Shown here piece by piece: positions 46,901 through 59,500 of a DNA stretch of 64,000 nt. The stretch comes from Ampullaceana balthica (Eukaryota; Mollusca; Gastropoda; Lymnaeidae), in contig CALYLW010000429.1 of NCBI GenBank assembly GCA_944989445.1, positions 186,001-250,000 on the forward strand, given 5' to 3'. Below the pieces are notes generated by a model. It worked only from the letters and a program-made list of their open reading frames with translations, made no database searches and had not been told where the DNA came from. How positions within the stretch are numbered: position 1 is the stretch's first letter; each line of letters starts with the position of its first letter. Position numbers and translations under genes: made by a program.

Positions 46901-49900
46901 CTTTTGTCCGATTTCTTAACACTTTAACTGTGATAATCTTGATGGAATATTGGACATTGCAGTTACTGGCATATGTGATTGAATTAATATAGGAAATAAT
47001 GAATGAAATAATTCAGTATATTGACAACAGTGTTGCAATCTATTACGCTTCCTTTCCATTTTTCTGAACTTTGTTTTTGTGACGCTCTTGTGCCCATTCT
47101 TTTCCGTTTTTCCCATATGTTAGTTTCTATAGGTTGTATTATAATACATATAATGTACATTTAATTTTAAGAGTTTACTGTAATGTTTATTTTTTATTTC
47201 AAATGTTTAAGGCATGTTTCAAAACATTCTACACGTGTTTAAACACCTACACTTGCATGTCTTCTATAATTAATGCTTGATGTTTTTGTTCTTTATCAGG
47301 GATGTCCAAATTTTTTGCAGAAAGTAGAAATTTATTCCATGAAGTAAAAATATGTGGGGGTCCAATTAACATAATGAACAAAAATGACATACATTGAAAC
47401 AGAGTTACAATTATGTTAATTATATGATTGTCTTTTTAATTTGTACAAGTGAAAAATTGAGGGGAGTGGGGTGGAAGGAGACAAATCTATAGTGATTTGC
47501 AAAACTTTATAACTATTGTATTCCATCATTATATATTACTAAAAATACTAAAATTGGATAAATAATGGCCAAGTTATAGAATAAAAATGTTTATACTACT
47601 ATTACTACGTACGTCACAATAAATATTGTTGCAATATAAATAGATCTGAAAAGGTTTTGTAAAAAATTCAAGTACACTGGCGCCTCTTTCATTTTCATGT
47701 TGGCAAAAATATACAATATACTTCTTTAAAATTTATGTTTTACAACGGACTTCTTCGAAATTTGTATATATAGTCATAGCACAAAACTGCATCTACTTTT
47801 TGAGGCCCCTATCCTATTAATTATTGCAGGATTCCGGATTCAACGCTTCCGGATCTGTTGTCAACTTTTTCAAAACACTCGTTAACACGTTTTCTGACTT
47901 GCTAGAGAGCTGAAATTTTCACAGTAGGTTTGGCTTGTGGGGAGGATAAATATATTAAATTTTCAGATCGATCGAATGTACCGTAATTAAATTAATGCAT
48001 TTTTAGTTTATCTCTTTATGTAGCGGCCAGCATTTGTTGACATTTTAAGCGTCACGCTGAGTTAAGTTCAGCCATCCGTGACCAAACATTTTTCCCTGCC
48101 CCCTCCGTTTTACAACAAAGGGTATTTTAGGCAATCTCAGTCTGTAAATGTTTGTCGCGTTTAAGCATGATAAATACTTTAGTTATGTCTCATATATAAG
48201 GGATTTATAGTCAAAAACTTTGTTTTTACGGGGTTGTTTAATTCAATCCCTTATATTAACTTCCTTTGTTTTTACGGGGTTGTTTAATTCAATCCCTTAT
48301 ATTAAATTCACCGTCGCCTCTTGGGTTTGCAGGCGGTCAGTCAGGCGGAAAAACAAAAGTAAAAAATGACACACTTCCCGTGATGCAAAGTCGTGTTGTG
48401 TGTATGACATGTGTAGTGTGTATAGAAAATCATTCCAGATAGAACAAGCGAAATCATAGAATATCTTATATAGACAATCCATGTGTTGTGAAAAAAATAT
48501 TTTTTCTGCTAAGTGGATCAGCCACATATGAAAAGGAGTTAAGAATGTGTAAGTTTATATTTATAGAAAATTTCAAATTTTGCTCACAAATTTTGTTTCT
48601 AGATGAACTTGGCTAACGGGACATTTAACAGGACTTCATGAATGAAATTAAGTTTTACAAATCTTTTGTTAACGCGTAAAAGTAGAAAATAAAATGAACA
48701 AAAAAACTTTTATAAAAAGATGAGGCCAGCTGCAGTGAGGAATGTAGAATCTCGCATGAAAAAGCAGTAAATAATTTTTTAGTCACAAACTAAGTATACA
48801 CTCGTTCTATAGCCCGTTCGTTCATAAACCGACCCCCCCCCCACTTTTGGAAGGGAAAAGTATTAAAAGTGTATAACCCGATCGCAAGCCAACCCCCCAA
48901 AAATAATAGGACAGCTTTTAAAAAATGGTGCATATTATTTTTAAACTACAAGCTAAATCGGTCATTATGATTATTTACTTTGTTCTGCCTATCTTTGTCT
49001 TTCTGCTCTTTGTTAAGCAAGAGTTACCGGTTTTTAAAAAAAAATTCTGTGATAAACAGTGACGAAGGCACGTACATTAAAATCCGTGGTTGAAAACAAA
49101 ATTTGTTAAACAATTTATTAAAACGTTCACAAAAATAAATAAAATGATTAAATAAGGTAAGTGCTGATTTTTAATAATATATTATAGCTTCTAATAGAGC
49201 AGTCCAATCTTGTAGAAAGTACAAAAGGACATTGATAATCTACAATAAAAACACCGATATTCAATATCCATGCAGAAATCACCTATGACCTGCTCATAAG
49301 CCGACCCTCCCACTTTTTCCCCTAGATTTTGTCCAAAAAAGGTCAGCTGGCGAACGAGTATATACGGTAGTCACACAGGAGGACTCAGAACTTTTGTGTT
49401 AGTTGATCAAATTTTATATCTCACATTAAATCCCACAATCGATCGCAATAAATATCAATAAAACTTAGAGTTCTGAGTCCCCCTGTGTGACTACTTAGTA
49501 TGTGACTAAAAAATTATTTTCTGCTTTTTCATTCGAGATTCTACATTCCTCACTGCAGCTGGGCCTAATCTTTTTTTAAAAAGTTTTTTTGTTCATTTTA
49601 TTAAAATCAATATCCACATTAGTTAATTATAAACATCATTTTTTTTTGCCGTCATTGGACTCAAAACAGCACATTATTTCAGCTTTTCTTATATTATTAT
49701 TGTTTCAGAAAAAATCCACGAGTCAATTAATTATTTTAGATGAGGCCCTATGCCAGTGATGGCCAACCTATGGCACGCGTGCCACAGATGGCACGCGTGC
49801 CACAGATGGCACGTGTGCCACAGATGGCACGTGTGCCACAGTCGGCACGCAGGGCCTCATAAGCCGACTAAAATATTACTTTCTATTTCAAACTTGTTAA

Positions 49901-51428
49901 GCTTAACCCGTATTTTAGAGTTTCATTGGAGTATTGGCACTTTGCTATAAATAAGGGGGTTTAAAATTGAATTTCGGGCTCTTGGCCCCAAAAAGGTTCG
50001 CCATCTCTGCCCTAGGCTTTTTAAATTTGACCTGTGAGCTGGACTTTGGCTACCCCTGTTTTCATATACACTAACTGTCTGTCTCTTTTAATGAATGGCA
50101 TTACATATTGGAAATGCTGGAAGATGAGTTAAATCGGTAATAAATAAAATGTCGGAATTCACTTTAAAATATTATCAATTAGTTATCGCCATAACTTTAA
50201 TTAGTTATGTTTATTCCATTACAGATTTCCTGGACATGGCGTATATCATGCAATGCAATCCTTTTATGGCTACACACAGGTAGATCTCAAACACAAGAGT
50301 GATGGCTGGTTATCTGACTACCAAGTTAATCATGGCTTTTCTAATCCTGGTCAACTCAAATCATTCAGTATGATGATGAACAAAGTATCTGCTGGTTATG
50401 CTCAAATTTCCTATCCTTTAAAAAAATATCTGGAAGAGATATACTCTGAAGATACTGTAGAGGAATGGATGGAAGAACATGTTGAAGAAAGAAAGCGATA
50501 CATTGAAGAAGCACAGCTTAAGATTAAAAAACTGCTGGAAAATACTATTTGGAGTCGTCGCCCACTTCCATCTAACAAGTTGATAATGGGTGACTCTGTA
50601 AATGGTAGATTTAAAATGGAAAATAAAGCTTTTGTCAAACAAAGGGAAATATATGAAGGTCAGAATACGCCATCAAATTTAAATAGAAGGGAAAACAATA
50701 TCTATTCAAAAAATCCTAATGGTGAAAAATTGAGCAAGTTGCCCTCTGATGTCAAAAGCTATTCTCTTGATGAACAGAATGAATTACAGTCACAGAACGT
50801 GGTTAGACCTAATTTTTCAGAAGGCGCAAAATCTTTTAGCAATAAAAGCAATTTTAATCTGAATAAGGACCATCTAGATCCTACTGAAAACTCAAATGGT
50901 AACAAGGAGATTGAGGGGAGTAAAGAGAAGGATGGAAGCAAGCACCATTCTGATTTTCACTTTAAAAATGTAACCTCTGTTGATAATAAAGTGCCAAAAG
51001 ATAAATTAAAATATGCTAATGGTGATGAGGATGGTGATAGTGATTTAAGGCCAAATAGAAATGATCCTTTAGACATAGACGATAAACTGAGAAGATCAAA
51101 ATATTTGAGTGCTTCAGAAAAAATTCGAAGTCAAGCAGAAATTTCTCAAAAAGATGTAAGTGAACCTAAAAAGGATATTTTTCCAAAGAATTCTAGAAAT
51201 TTTAACAGCGACCAATCTTTTAAAAAAGAACTTGATCACATCACATATCAACCGGCTAAAGATGAACCTAAGCCAGATCTAAATGATCCTGTTAACACCT
51301 TTATCCATGATCGGCATTTGAATAAAAAAAAACAGGGTTTAGTTGAAAGCCAAGTTCAGTTTGATGTTGATGAAGAAATGAATAAATATGAAAGAGAAAT
51401 TCTTAAAGATTTGCCAGAAAAAAACTAA
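40930..51428 (+). CDS. HEXD: Hexosaminidase D-like GH20 glycosidase, membrane-anchored
   Basis: GH20 hexosaminidases remove terminal N-acetylhexosamines using an Asp-Glu pair. Seven phase-matched exons (40930-41754, 41941-42162, 42284-42480, 43764-43932, 44760-44869, 50225-51428) with an acceptor just before the ATG encode about 908 residues; the ATG-bearing exon starts at 40926, so a 5' non-coding exon probably lies upstream. Residues 12-30 (ILFVSVFAVGLIIFYLSW) form a signal anchor behind a basic tip, predicting a type II membrane protein. The GH20 barrel shows HLDLKGAPPK (157-166), GLLIEYEDMFPY, QTFGHMEFVLK, and HIGCDEVYELG with the catalytic D291-E292, then IPVIWDDE, LVEIMVWQYG, and RLKFQGIALTGWSRYDHF. 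The last ~250 residues are a low-complexity charged tail rich in Lys, Asp, Asn and Ser. Vertebrate HEXD lacks such an anchor and tail, so location may differ (inference). Six coding blocks are listed here; the first non-coding exon is not located. Confidence 0.9.
42779..43630 (+). mobile_element. pogo/Tigger-like element with CENP-B-type HTH remnant
   Basis: The left end CAGTAAAACCTATCATAACA is preceded by TA; the right end has ctcgttatgagaggtttaac. From about 43065 the frame resembles a short protein with a pogo/CENP-B-type helix-turn-helix: MSSKKNKH, then after frameshifts VANLARNYKLPTSTICTILK. No catalytic DDE part is present. A truncated relative is at 8398-9213. It sits in the HEXD intron 42481-43763. 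Confidence 0.75.
44975..46190. mobile_element. pogo/Tigger-like non-autonomous element, copy 4, truncated
   Basis: Begins cagtaaaacccatttacggg after TA. Shares aaccaatatggttgcaatat and tttgtgcttttgattttagg-type words with the other copies. The right terminal repeat is missing and a SINE (45635-45855) splits it. It lies in the long HEXD intron 44870-50224. Confidence 0.7.
45635..45855 (-). mobile_element. tRNA-derived SINE, family B copy 1
   Basis: On the minus strand: head with B-box GGTTCGAGTCTC, core ctgggtgaactctg region, then cgaatgggtacctgacatcg, ggggaaagtaaaggtggctg and gctagccacacaatccc. It matches the body of the SINE at 62243 rather than the family A tail; no LINE-like end is present. 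Confidence 0.8.
46430..46745. repeat. GC-rich dispersed repeat, copy 2
   Basis: Shares ordered blocks with 32090-32600 (ggtcttccc, tagggggatcatcaa, gaaggtttcctcagagctga then cgtccgctga) and is diverged from it. Shorter and less GC-rich than copy 1. It lies in the HEXD long intron. Confidence 0.5.
46746..48689. other. Intronic DNA, no firm element
   Basis: Part of the HEXD intron. Near 47300 cagggatgtccaaa resembles a hAT end, and ctacccctg near 50061 could be its partner, but the flanks do not match. At about 48215-48305 a 41-bp stretch (tttgtttttacggggttgtt then taattcaatcccttatatta) is tandemly duplicated. Confidence 0.4.
48793..49367. mobile_element. mariner-like MITE, copy 1
   Basis: The ends relate to CCGTATATACTCG: agtatacactcgttctatag at left and cgaacgagtatatacgg at right, each beside TA. 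The interior (cattattttaaactacaag region, gagcagtccaatcttgtaga, acaccgatattcaatatcc) matches 53388-53813 in inverted orientation. Non-coding. Confidence 0.82.
49367..49494. mobile_element. Small hairpin element
   Basis: Inverted ends gtagtcacacaggaggactc and, from the right, gtagtcacacagggggactc pair over about 26 bases, with a ~75-bp AT-rich loop. It abuts the mariner-like MITE and overlaps its terminal bases by eye, so exact borders are uncertain. Confidence 0.6.
49754..50009. mobile_element. hAT MITE with internal palindromic tandem units
   Basis: Left end CAGTGATGGCCAACCTATGG, inverted right end CAGAGATGGCGAACCTTTTT, flanked by ccctatgc and ccctaggc (7 of 8). Just inside the left end, 49770-49850 holds four to five tandem units of about 18 bases, tggcacgygtgccacaga, each a near-perfect palindrome. 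Non-coding, in the HEXD long intron. Confidence 0.82.
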
Positions 51429-53387
51429 AACATATTTTCAAGAAGGTTTTACTGTTTTAGCTTAAAGTAATTAAATAGTACTGTAATAATATTTATGAGC
51501 AAGCTTTTAAAAAATTTATGTTTTTTAATAATTTTTATTATCAATTTTTAAATTTTCTATATCTGCCCTTGATCATGATTGGAATCTAGATTTTTCTAGT
51601 TTAAGGCATTAATATATAATTTAAAAATATTTTTTCAGCTCTTAAATTATTAATCAATTAATGAATATTTGAACAAATGGCTACTTCATGTTCTTTCCCC
51701 TGGGGATAAATAATTATTTGCAATGAAATTGATTGTATTTGTAATGTAAAATATTTAAGGTATCTAGAAATGCAGTTAATATGGATGTAAAATTCACACT
51801 GCTTGTTTCAATTTGTAAAACTCAAAATTTGTATAGGTAATTGAAGCTTGAATTGATAATAGTGTATATTATGCTTAATATTATTTTTTTAAATCTGTAA
51901 ATTGTGTTTTTAAAAAGCTGTTTTGTTGAATATTTTATGTAAGTTGTTAAAATTTTGTGATTAACTACAATAATAGTAACAGTGATAGCAACATCCTTAT
52001 TATTATTTAAAATAAGATTATTTACTTTTTTTAAAAATGTTTTGCCGCTTTTTAATACATATTTAAAACAGATTTTCATTAAAGTTTTTTTGGAAGAAGC
52101 AGAATATATATATGTAATAATTTTTTTGTAGGATTTATTTTTAATTAAGATCAACTTAACCAAATCCTGAAATTCTGTGTCCCGAGGGAAGCTAAGTTTT
52201 AATACCGCACAAAAAATGAAAACAAAAGATGGAGAAAATAAGGCTCCAAAATATTCAAGAATCAAAAATAATATGTTCAGTTACATGTATAATGTGATGT
52301 TTGAAATCCCTTTTAACATCGACCTTACTTCATATCTATGCATGAAAGTTAAATGTAGTCACTTCTTTTAATTTACTTAACTTGAGGGACATTAGCAAAA
52401 GATAACTGTTTAGATTTTGGTTGTTAATTTAAGCAATAGAATATCAGCTGTACTATGAAACCGGGTAGATTTGTCTGTATTTTTTCATTTATAAAAGATG
52501 TTTTATTGTATCAAATTATCTAAAAACTATTACAAAGGTGCTAATTTACACAGTAGGAGTCAGCACTTTTGTTTTAATTTTGCCAGGATACATTTTTCAA
52601 CCTTAGAAAGGTAATGAAAGGTCGTTGGCAAATATTATCACCAGTTCACATGAAATTTTTTTTATTAGGGTAAGTCAATCATCTGCTCAGATTTTTATTT
52701 GCTTCACCAAATTTCATTTGATTGAGAGATTGCTGTGTTTAGATGACAAATATAATTATGTTGGTATAGTAACATAATTCATTAAACTTGTCTCTTGCCA
52801 ACAGTTTTCAGAATAGTATTATTTGCTGCAGTTCATAAACAGGCATTTTCTTGTAAATTCATAGCTTGTTGATCTGAAAAGACAAACCATTTACTAATAC
52901 TAATTTTATATTTCCATTTGAAAAGCTCAAAATATTTTCTGGAACTCAAATACACTATATTTGTTCGTTCAATTTATTTTTTAAAGCTTTTTAAAAAAAT
53001 ATTAATTGCAATATTAGAGGTTAAAATCTGTAGAGTGTTGTTGTTTTTTTGTACACTGAGAGACACATGAATTTATGAATTCAATATTAAATATTGTGCC
53101 ATTTAAAAATTTATCATTCAATTTAAAAACAATGTTTTTTTTTAAAAATATCTCTGATTCTGGATACATGTTTTGAATTAAATTACAAATATAATGTCAG
53201 TGATTTATCAAATTAAAAATATTTTCAAGATGAAATCTTTAGAAAATATATTAATTTACACTGCTTTCAAAAAAAAATTAAAATTTCTTGAACATTTTTG
53301 TATATTTTTCTTAAAGTTGTGTACTTTTTAATTGATTTAAATATTGATGTTTATAGGAAATAAGAAATTCGATTCAATAATCAATTA
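51429..53387. other. HEXD 3' region, no gene seen
   Basis: Very AT-rich DNA after the HEXD stop, expected to include its 3' UTR. Several AATAAA/ATTAAA-type words exist, too many to choose one. Open frames here lack splice context. Confidence 0.4.
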
Positions 53388-53813
53388 CCGTATATACTCG
53401 TTCTGAAGCCGACTTTTTTTGGACAAAATCTAGTGGAAAGGGGGTGTCGGCTTACAATCGGGTCATAGGTGATTTCTGTATGTATATTGAATATCGGTGC
53501 TTTTATTGTAGATTATCAAGGTCCTTGTCTACATTCTACAATATTGGACTGCTCTACCAGAAGCTATATAATATTATTAAACATCTGCACTTACGTTATT
53601 TATTCATTTTTTGTAAATGTTTTAATAAATTGTTTTACAAATTAATGACCGATTTAGCTATAGTTTTAAAAAAATGTGCACCATTTTGTTTACGCAGTCC
53701 TATTATTTATTGGGGTCAGCTTACGAGCGGGTTACATACTTTTTATACTATTCTCTTCCAAAAGAGAGGGGGCCGGCTTATGAACGAACGGGCTATAGAA
53801 CGAGTAAATACGG
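53388..53813. mobile_element. mariner-like MITE, copy 2
   Basis: Begins ccgtatatactcgttctgaa after TA, ends gctatagaacgagtaaatac-gg before TA. Inverted relative to copy 1 at 48793. The long open frame through it is not conserved in copy 1 and is a chance frame. Confidence 0.85.
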
Positions 53814-54389
53814 TAAATAAGTTTCTTACATTAAGTACAGCCATTAATTGTATTATGTTCAAAATTTATATGACAGTAACAGTTTCTTTAAGTGTTTTTT
53901 TCCCTAAATTGGAAGCATTACTTATTTGGTGAATTATACAGAATAGTACCACGATTAACTTTAAAATAAAATACAAGATACACAAGTGAATTGTGTGAAT
54001 AAAACAATAAATATAAATCTTTAAGTTGAGGGATAAAATTTAGATGAAATGGCTAAAACCTCCACCGGTTACTGGCATTTTGTATAAGTACAATATGTCC
54101 AATAGGATATTTATGGAAAATGGATAAACGTAGGCTCCATCAAACTTCAATTTTAATAGCTGTAATTTTTTTTCTTCTATATTTGGTTTATTAACTAATT
54201 TCTGACACCCCCTCCTTCTTTTAAGTACTTGTGCCTACCTTTATTTTCTCTATACATGTACTTTATTTTCCATTGTAGGGTAGGTAATACATTAGTACTA
54301 TGGGATGTAAATTTAAATACTTTTATTTGAAATAATGAGGGTGAGACTGCAACCAGGCTTTTAAATTAGTAAATGTATATTTATACATA

Positions 54390-54850
54390 TAAACAGGGTA
54401 TTAGTTAGCCTGACAGAACGCAACACAACAGCGAACGTTTTGGCAAAGAGCCTTCCTCAACGAACAAATAGCATACAAATAAAACGAAAGAAAAAAACTT
54501 AGCTGCAGTGAAGTCCAATTAGTCCAGTAGAGATATAGTAAGGAGAGAATAGCAAAAGCTTATATAGGAAAGGAGAGGGTGGGTGTGGCCAATCAATCAG
54601 GTTGTCAGTGCAAACACCACATTCATCCCATGTGGCGTTAGGGTCCCATACTCTTGGATCAGTCTATTCTCCAGACTGATCCTGCCGGGTGTGTTTGTAC
54701 AAGAAACCATGGCGGTGACAGACATGTCCATTGAAGTGTCGGGAGACAGGACACTGTCTTGTTTAATAGCACGTACATGCTCAGCAATACGGCAAGAGAG
54801 TAACCTCCCCGTCTCACTTCAAAGAACAGCGCTTACACATAATGGTGTAG
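54390..54850 (-). mobile_element. Penelope-like element 3' fragment (GIY-YIG end)
   Basis: On the minus strand about 80 codons end at 54597 with TGA: TGRLLSCRIAEHVRAIKQDS, then TPGRISLENRLIQEYGTLTP and HGMNVVFALTT. This is the downstream half of a GIY-YIG nuclease domain (TGR...RI.EH; ENRLI with the metal-binding Glu) as found at the C-terminus of Penelope-like reverse transcriptases. A 3' stretch with gaggaaggctctttgccaaa then acgttcgctgttgtg follows. The 5' part, including reverse transcriptase, is missing. Confidence 0.65.
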
Positions 54851-56509
54851 ACCACATAATACCCTGTTTATATGTTATACATTTACTTATATTTGTAATG
54901 ATATTTACCGAAACTTCTATATATGTATTAGTTCATTAGTAAAGCTATACATCTATTGTTAAACTCACACAAATCTTTGTGTATCTTGTTTTCAGGTAAA
55001 GCATTGTTCTATATTTATCATAGGCAAAATGCTGCTCATCATTAGCATAATACTTATTGTACTACCTTGTATTTCGAATCCCATCAATATGAGGGGGAAG
55101 ACAATATATAATGGCTAGCTATAAATATACTTGCTTGATCCTCAAAGTCCTTTTAGTCATCGTTTTATGTCATTTTAAAAATTGATTAAAACCACAAAAA
55201 ATGTTAACATTCCATTTTTATTAAAAATAAAATATTAGAAAACAATGTATATTTTTATTATTTATTTTGTGTTATATGGTATAATTAAGTATTTTTCAAT
55301 TGAATAGAGACTGGTTTACTGATGACACCTCCAACCCTTAACAAAAAATTATGGAAAACCTGAACGCACTGCACATTAAAATTAAATATTGAGCCTGTAT
55401 TGGCTATGTGATATTCAAAATGTTACTTTCATATTTTTTCTTATAATACCATTAGCCATTCAATATTTATTCCTTGTCACAGACTCAAGAATGGGAACTA
55501 GTGAGAATAATCATTCACTCAACTGAACTGTTAAGAGCCTAAATAAATTGTACAGTATCATAGTGAAACCAAACTTCATTTTTTATATGACACAACCAAC
55601 CCCACTATTCAACACTTTAAATAGAGCTTGAATAAGACTTATTTAATAGTAGATGACATGACATCTCTCCTCTTAATTAAAGACATATCAAAAGGTAATA
55701 AGAAATAAAGATTTTTATTTAAGCAAATTACATTTAATTCAATTTAATTTAAAAGTTTTCAACAATCCTTGTAATATTCACAATTCAGTTATTGTTATGT
55801 GTGGAACACTAAATGTGAATTTTCTCAAAATACATAAATTGACTATATATCACTATAATATAATTATGTTTTAAAAAATTAGCAAAATAAGCAATTGATT
55901 GAAATTATTTAAAATATCGACAATAGAAATTAGTCAAATATATTATTTAATTTCAAGTTTATGTGAACATCTTTTTTAATTCCTTCAACTTCAAGAAAAA
56001 TTAAGTAAAGAGAAATTTTTTTTAAATACATTACATTTATATATTGTCCTAATTCCTTTTTTAAGGCAAAGGGGGGTGGTGAGAGGGAAATGTTAAGATA
56101 ATACCATCAAAATATTTTAACTCTAATTCCTTAAAACTTTAACAATGTAATTAAAAGCAAAAAACACACAGTTAAAAAATTTTGTTGAATAGTCGAAATT
56201 TGAATTGATTTATGCAGGGAGTGTTTTTTGTTTTTTCTTGGAATAAAGCATAACAAAACACAATTTCAAGTCTTTGACAAAAAAGAAAAAATAAAGAGAA
56301 AGTGTGTCAAATTAAACAATGAAATTCCCAACTGATATTTTAAAATCATATATACCCCAAATCCAAAATGCTGCAGTAAAATTAAAAACTAAAATTTTAC
56401 ATGATTTTTATTAAATCTAAGTCAATATAAATCTTTAAGTTCAAAGTTACAGAAGATAGTCAATGTATAGTTTTTAAAAAACAAAAAACTTTTATGAAAT
56501 ATTGCTGCA
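54851..56509. other. TCERG1 downstream region, no gene seen
   Basis: AT-rich DNA that should contain the TCERG1 3' UTR on the minus strand (stop at 56510). Nothing else could be supported. Confidence 0.4.
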
Positions 56510-59500
56510 TTATTTCAATCCTCTGTGAGAAGGTGCAGAAGCTGTAGGTGGAGGTGGGACACCTTTCTGATGTAGTTCATCAATATGTGAAAGAAGGATC
56601 TTTCTACGCTCATCTGGTACACAGTCCAGGGTCAAAAAACGTTTGTCATTCTGGTGAAAATAAAGTCATCAATCTTAGCATTTTTGTTGGGTTGAGTTGA
56701 TGCAACAAAACATTTCATCTTGAAACCATTTTAAAGCATTAAATAGATTAAATTTGTTATTTGAAGTAGCCCAGAACAGTGGGGGAGGGGGGGCCCCCAA
56801 AGGAGTGTCAGAATTTTTTTTTACATTAAATATTACGCCACCACCATGTATGCAGGCGAGTCCAAGCCCCCCAAATACCTAGCTACGCCACTGACCCAGA
56901 ATAAAAGAATAAAAAATCAGATTTCATAAGTAGGAGGTGAATATAATTTCTAAATGTTTTCTAACCATCAGGAGTGATATTGAAACAGGGTAAATAATAA
57001 ATTATTAATAAGAAAACTCACTCAATGTGTTAGTGTTTATTTGGTAAGTTTTTTAAAGAAATGCTGCACATAATTTTTATTAACACTGCGTAGTTAATTT
57101 GAGATAAAAAATATACTCACTTCAAGCACTTTTTCAATATCCTCTAGATGACCTTCTGTATCTTCCAAAATTTTCTTGGTCCTGAAATATAGACAATTGT
57201 ATTACTTTACAAAATATCAGGTGTTTTATTAACATATTTTCATTTATGTTCACAATTTTAAGTGTAGTAAAAAATACCTTATACCATTACAAACAAGTGA
57301 AATGGACCAATATATGAAGCAATATTGGATGGTGGGTATCTGCATGCACATGGGAAAGTCAAGGTCAACACAGATGAAGAGAAGAAGCCAAACTGAACAA
57401 AACAACATCTACTTTTAATATTAGTGGAGTAATATCAATGATTTTAAAGGACTTTTGAAGAAAAATAATCATAGAAATTTCTAAATAGACAATTTCAGAA
57501 TCAAAGTTGCAGATGAATGTACCTAATTCATTTCTGGTGAGATTCCCCATCCATTACTCATATATGCATTATAATCAAAGCTACATTTTCCTCTCCTAGT
57601 GTAAGCATACCTAGTCCTTGTTTTATTCAGGTTTAGGGAAACAATGCATCATAAATAACTAAAAAGACACATTTTCTTAACCCTCACACCCTTGGAGTCG
57701 CCTGTATCGGTAGACCCTTGGAGTCGCCAAGCGTCACCGATTTTCGGTTGTTTCGTTGCACAGTCCGATTCAACTTTTTAACTAGTTATTTTATACTTCC
57801 TTTAACTCTCAAATAAAAGAGCTATAACTACGCTTCCTTTTGGTTTTTGTATTATTATTTTTGGTCGAGTTTTGTGTTTTTTATAAATTTTTAATTGCAG
57901 TGCATTTTTGTGAATTTTTTTCCTAAAATGGATGATGTTTTAAGAATGTTTAGAGATGCAACAGGCTACAATTATGATGGAAATACGTATGATATTGGGG
58001 AAAATAGTGAACACGATGATGGGGAAAGTGATGTTGACATTCCAATCGAACAGTTTGACCTTAGTAATAGTGACAATGACATATTTTGGTTCTGATAATA
58101 GTGATAACGAGTCTGGTGATGTAAACCCAGACAATCCAGGCCAGTGGAATAACTTTACAGATGTTGTTGTCAGGGATTTTACTACAGATAGTGGTCCTAA
58201 CCATGAATTAGATCCTGAGGCAGAGCCATTTGATTATTTTAGTCTCATACTACCTGAAGAATTTTATACGATGGTAGTAGACCAAACTAATCTGTATGCT
58301 GAGAGAAGCCAACAGAGGGCTGTCAAAGTTGATAAATTGTGGAGGCCAGCAACAGTGGGGGAAATAAAACTCTTATTTCACATATTTATAATCATGGGGA
58401 TTCATAGCTTGCCAGATTACTCAGATTACTGGTCAACTGATGATCGCCTCCATGTTAAAGGGGTTGCTTCATGTATGAGCAAATCCCGCTACGAGAAGCT
58501 GTCACAGTATCTACATCTGAGTGACACATCTCTGAATCCACCCAAAGGTGAAAAAGGCTATGATCCCTTACATAAAGTGAGGCCACTCATAGACCTTATT
58601 AAAACTAATTCAGCCTCCTGTTTTTCAGCTGGAAAAAACAGTTTTGATGAGGCAATGATAGCCTACAGTGGGAGACTATCTTTCAAACAGTACATCAAAT
58701 GGGAAACCCAACCCCTGGGGCATCAAGGTTTGGTATGCTGTAGATTCATCCACAGAAAGATTTTTTGGCAAATATCACCACTTCTTCTTCGACAATTATT
58801 TCTCGTCGATTCAGTTAGCGCAGGATCTCTTGGCTAAGGACACATGTTGTTGTTCAACTATTAGATCAAATAGAAAAGGTTGGCCAGATGATTTAAAAGC
58901 TATTAAACTGAAGAAGATGAAAAAAGGAGAAATCCATGTGAGGCAGAATGGAAATCTAGTTGCCACAGCATGGAAGGACAAAAGATGTGTTACGCTGCTG
59001 AGTACTAACACTGCTCCTGGTACTTCCACAGTTTCACGTCGTGCTCCAGGTGGTCGGTTTGAAATAACCATAACTTCTGTTGTGGATGTATATAACAAAT
59101 CCATGGGGGGTGTGGACAAATTGGATCAGTTGTGTTTCTACTATCCAGTAGGAAGAAAGTCTGTCACGTGGTGGAGATATATTTTCAGATTTCTCCTGCA
59201 GATAGCCATCGTGAACAGCTGGATCCTTTACTCCAATTCCCACAGACCCCATCCAAGAAACAAAATGATCACTCACAAGGAGTTTAGATTAAGCCTCAGT
59301 TCATCTCTTTTTAAATGCAACATCAACCGGAAGAGGAAATCTACTAGTCAACCATCTTCTCAGGGAGTAGGGACTGCTGATTTGCTCGAGCATCGCCTAA
59401 TAAGAATGGTTGGAAATAAACGTGCTTGCCACTTTTGTTCCATAAACAAACAATTTTGGAAAAGAAAGAGGAGACTGTTTATGGCTGTAATTTGTGCTAA

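Larger units (their letters stand above)
48690..49600. repeat. Long inverted repeat with ~105-bp arms
   Basis: Arms 48690-48794 and 49494-49600 are inverted copies sharing aaaatgaacaaaaaaacttt, gctgcagtgaggaatgtaga and ataattttttagtcaca. The spacer is filled by a mariner-like MITE (48793-49367) and a small hairpin (49367-49494), so the original was a nearly spacerless palindrome or a foldback element. Confidence 0.85.

Noticed and set aside
47298..50061. Possible 2.8-kb hAT with ends cagggatgtccaaa and tttggctacccctg
   Set aside because: The ends are only loosely alike and the flanking 8-mers do not match; kept as a possibility only.
53444..53932. 162-codon plus-strand frame
   Set aside because: It runs through a mariner-like MITE whose other copy does not keep the frame.
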